Assembly: GCA_023436775.1 (NCBI GenBank)
Contig: JAEZHW010000002.1
Location: 1 to 64,000 of the forward strand
Origin: Actinomycetes bacterium
GTDB lineage: Bacteria; Actinomycetota; Actinomycetes; Actinomycetales; Microbacteriaceae
Reading direction: 5' to 3'
DNA: 64,000 nt
Below are positions 62,277 to 64,000 of this stretch, one piece after another. The notes beneath the pieces are model-generated. The model worked only from the letters and a program-made list of their open reading frames with translations, made no database searches and was not told the DNA's origin. Each line of letters starts with the position of its first letter. Position 1 is the stretch's first letter. Made by a program: the position numbers and the translations under genes.

Positions 62277-63326
62277 GTGACCGCACCGCTGGACCTCCGC
62301 CCACTCACCGACCCGATCGATCCGCATGCGTTCAAGGCATTCCGGGTCGCGAAACCGCACAAGATCCAGCGCGGGCGTTCGGTGGACGTCGTCTCCGGTG
62401 TGATCGCGGTGGGGTTATTCATCACCTTCTTCGGCGCGATGGTTGTCGGGTTCATCACGGCGTTGAGCCGCGACGAGTCGCTGGGCCAGCACCGTGGCCT
62501 CATCACCGCCGGCGTCCTCATCACGCTACTAGCGCTCGTCTGGTTGATCGCGGCCTCGGTAGCGCGCACCGCCGCAGCCCGGCACTATCGCCTCTATACC
62601 TTCGCCCAGCGCAACGGGCTGCAGTATGCCGCCAGCTCCTATGGGGCCCACAAGCAAGGTCTGATCTTCGGCATCGGGCGCAACCACAGCGTCGAGGGAC
62701 GGATCTGGTCAACCAACCCCGACCCGAACGCCTCGCCGTTCCCCGGCCTTGATGCAGGTACCCACACCTACGTGACCGGCTCCGGGAAGAACCAGCAGAC
62801 CCATGAGTGGACCTATGTGTCGTTCCCCCTCCCACGGCGGGTGCCCCACATCCTGCTGGACGCCAAGGACAATAACTCGATCTTCGGCTCCAACTTGCCC
62901 GTTTCGTTCCGCCGCGATCAGCGGCTGTCCCTCGAGGGCGATTTCGACAAGTACTTCACCCTGTACTGTCCGAAGGAGTACGAGACGGATGCGCTCTACA
63001 TCTTCACCCCGGACCTCATGGCGAGCATGATCGACTACGGCAAGGTGTACGACATCGAGTTGGTCGATGACCGTTGCTTCCTCTACCGAAACGGTAAGTT
63101 CAAAGCCACCGATCCCGCAGTCTGGCAGCACCTCCACCAGCTGTTCCAGCAGATCGCAACTCGCACTCAATACCGCACCGCGCGCTACGCCGACGATCGC
63201 ATCCAAGACCCGTCAATGAATATCGTTGCCCCACAAGGGCAGCGCCTGCAGCAAAGCTTCTGGCCCGCCGTGATCATCGGCGGCGTGATGCTGCTCTGGT
63301 TCGTGATCTCGATCTTCCTGCGCTAG
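62277..63326 (+). CDS. Hypothetical membrane protein with large soluble domain
   Basis: I do not recognise this 349-aa protein. Two N-terminal membrane helices (about 37-60 and 75-94) are followed by a soluble, Tyr/Phe-rich domain of about 210 residues with YRLYTFAQRNGLQYAASSYG, VSFPLPRRVPHILLDAKDNN and EYETDALYIFTPDLMASMID. A single C-terminal helix (about 326-347) ends in a cytoplasmic-type Arg. Both ends are therefore membrane-anchored and the soluble domain probably faces the cytoplasm. GTG start. It is divergent from the FKBP gene with 129 bp between. Confidence 0.7.
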   Translation: MTAPLDLRPLTDPIDPHAFKAFRVAKPHKIQRGRSVDVVSGVIAVGLFITFFGAMVVGFITALSRDESLGQHRGLITAGVLITLLALVWLIAASVARTAAARHYRLYTFAQRNGLQYAASSYGAHKQGLIFGIGRNHSVEGRIWSTNPDPNASPFPGLDAGTHTYVTGSGKNQQTHEWTYVSFPLPRRVPHILLDAKDNNSIFGSNLPVSFRRDQRLSLEGDFDKYFTLYCPKEYETDALYIFTPDLMASMIDYGKVYDIELVDDRCFLYRNGKFKATDPAVWQHLHQLFQQIATRTQYRTARYADDRIQDPSMNIVAPQGQRLQQSFWPAVIIGGVMLLWFVISIFLR

Positions 63327-63362
63327 GGGCGCCGCCCGCGCACGTTCGCTGCTCAGCTCCGG

Positions 63363-64000
63363 TTAGCGCACCGTCACCCGCTGGTGAGCGACCTCGTCCA
63401 CGGCCAACAGGATCTTGCCGCGGGCCCGACCAGTTTCCTGGTGGCGGTAGGCGTCCTGCACCGCAGCAAAGGGATAGATCGCCTCGATCGGCAGCACTAC
63501 CTCGCCAGCAGCGATCAATGCACCAATCATGTGAATCTTGGCGGCATCCGGCTTGGTGCCACCGACGTTGCCCAAGCCCAGTTCTTGAGCGAGGTCCGGG
63601 GCGGCGATGGTGTTGATGCGCTCGGGGGCGACGCCGAGTTCGAGCGCGGCATGAATGGTGTCCGCGCCGTGGTTGTCCAACACCGCCGTGATGCCCGCCG
63701 GCGCGATTTCCCGCAGCCGGTCCACCAAACCGTCGCCGTAGCTGACCGGCTCGGCGCCAAGCTCGCGCAAGAAGTCATGATTCCGCTCGCTCGCGGTCGC
63801 GATGACGCGAGCACCCGTGCGCTTGGCGAACTGCACCGCAAGGACGCCAACGCCACCGGCGGCGGCGCTGACGAGCACCGTGTCGTCCGCGGTCAGTCTG
63901 AGCGATTCGACACTGTTCCACGCGGTGCGGCCAACGATGTCGAGGCCCCCAGCGATCGCCTCGTCAAGACCCTCCGGAATGAGTGCGACACTGTCCGCTG
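63363..64000 (-). CDS. Zinc-independent quinone oxidoreductase/alcohol dehydrogenase (5' end outside window)
   Basis: The frame is open to the right edge, so the gene is truncated at its N-terminus here and about 212 codons remain. Visible are the nucleotide-binding VLVSAAAGGVGVLAVQFAKRTGARVIATAS, the linker AGGLDIVGRTAWNSV, and the C-terminal RHQETGRARGKILLAVD typical of MDR-superfamily NADPH:quinone reductases. No structural zinc Cys cluster is seen in this part. The substrate is unknown. Confidence 0.85.
   Translation of the reverse strand, partial: ADSVALIPEGLDEAIAGGLDIVGRTAWNSVESLRLTADDTVLVSAAAGGVGVLAVQFAKRTGARVIATASERNHDFLRELGAEPVSYGDGLVDRLREIAPAGITAVLDNHGADTIHAALELGVAPERINTIAAPDLAQELGLGNVGGTKPDAAKIHMIGALIAAGEVVLPIEAIYPFAAVQDAYRHQETGRARGKILLAVDEVAHQRVTVR

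Noticed and set aside
1..64000. CRISPR array, prophage, transposase or defence island
   Set aside because: No regularly spaced repeats, no integrase or transposase motifs, no restriction or toxin-antitoxin genes were seen; the window is conserved chromosomal backbone plus metabolic operons.

Overview
The window is a GC-rich bacterial chromosome segment, almost fully coding, with core housekeeping genes on both strands. The organism looks like an actinobacterium, probably order Micrococcales and possibly Microbacteriaceae. The evidence is a GluABCD-type uptake system, a LexA box of the TCGAAC-N4-GTTCGA type, ClgR next to recA, DUF3046, DUF1844 and DUF4395 proteins, miaA-miaB-recX-recA synteny, and a C50 carotenoid operon. 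The taxonomic placement is inference. I see no phage, insertion sequence, CRISPR array, rRNA or tRNA.

Layout from left to right. 1-1745: end of a glutamate-type ABC importer (gluA, gluB). 1894-5546: a hypothetical anchored protein, a TrmH/SpoU methyltransferase, rplT-rpmI-infC (infC apparently starting at ATC), and a DUF1844 gene. 5581-9649: histidine genes hisC-hisB-hisH-hisA(priA) plus an SseB-family gene. 9716-11076: divergent LysM (ChiZ/YneA-like) and lexA genes with three SOS boxes over recognisable promoters. 11127-15126: glutathione peroxidase, metE and metF. 15345-19867: hflX, an RsmC-like methyltransferase, dapF and rlmN. 19941-26785: miaA, miaB, recX, recA, DUF3046, clgR, cinA, pgsA. 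recA has both an SOS box and a PafBC-type (RecA-NDp) promoter motif.

26793-37676: ftsK, a MacAB-like three-gene ABC system, RNase J, dapA, an SDR, folA and thyA. 37791-40851: a thioredoxin-fold protein with a DUF4395 partner, OsmC, a TIGR01777 epimerase and a TetR regulator. 40966-46749: a seven-gene, fully overlapping C50 carotenoid operon (idi-crtE-crtB-crtI-crtYe-crtYf-crtEb), predicted to convert IPP/DMAPP through lycopene to a decaprenoxanthin- or sarcinaxanthin-type pigment. 46970-49974: a TPR-like membrane protein, dapB, a histidine phosphatase and an aldo/keto-reductase-fold protein lacking most of its catalytic tetrad. 50210-54072: pnp and rpsO separated by an oppositely oriented patatin gene.

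54692-61635 is the most system-like accessory locus. It is one minus-strand operon: ROK regulator, CUT2 permease, substrate-binding lipoprotein, double ATPase, an unassigned TIM-barrel hydrolase-like protein and a NagB-II/GlmD-like SIS deaminase. A ROK-type palindrome lies between the -10 box and the TTG start of the ROK gene. I infer uptake and catabolism of an amino sugar or its conjugate, substrate unknown. The window ends with an FKBP isomerase, a membrane protein of unknown function and a truncated zinc-less quinone-oxidoreductase-type gene.
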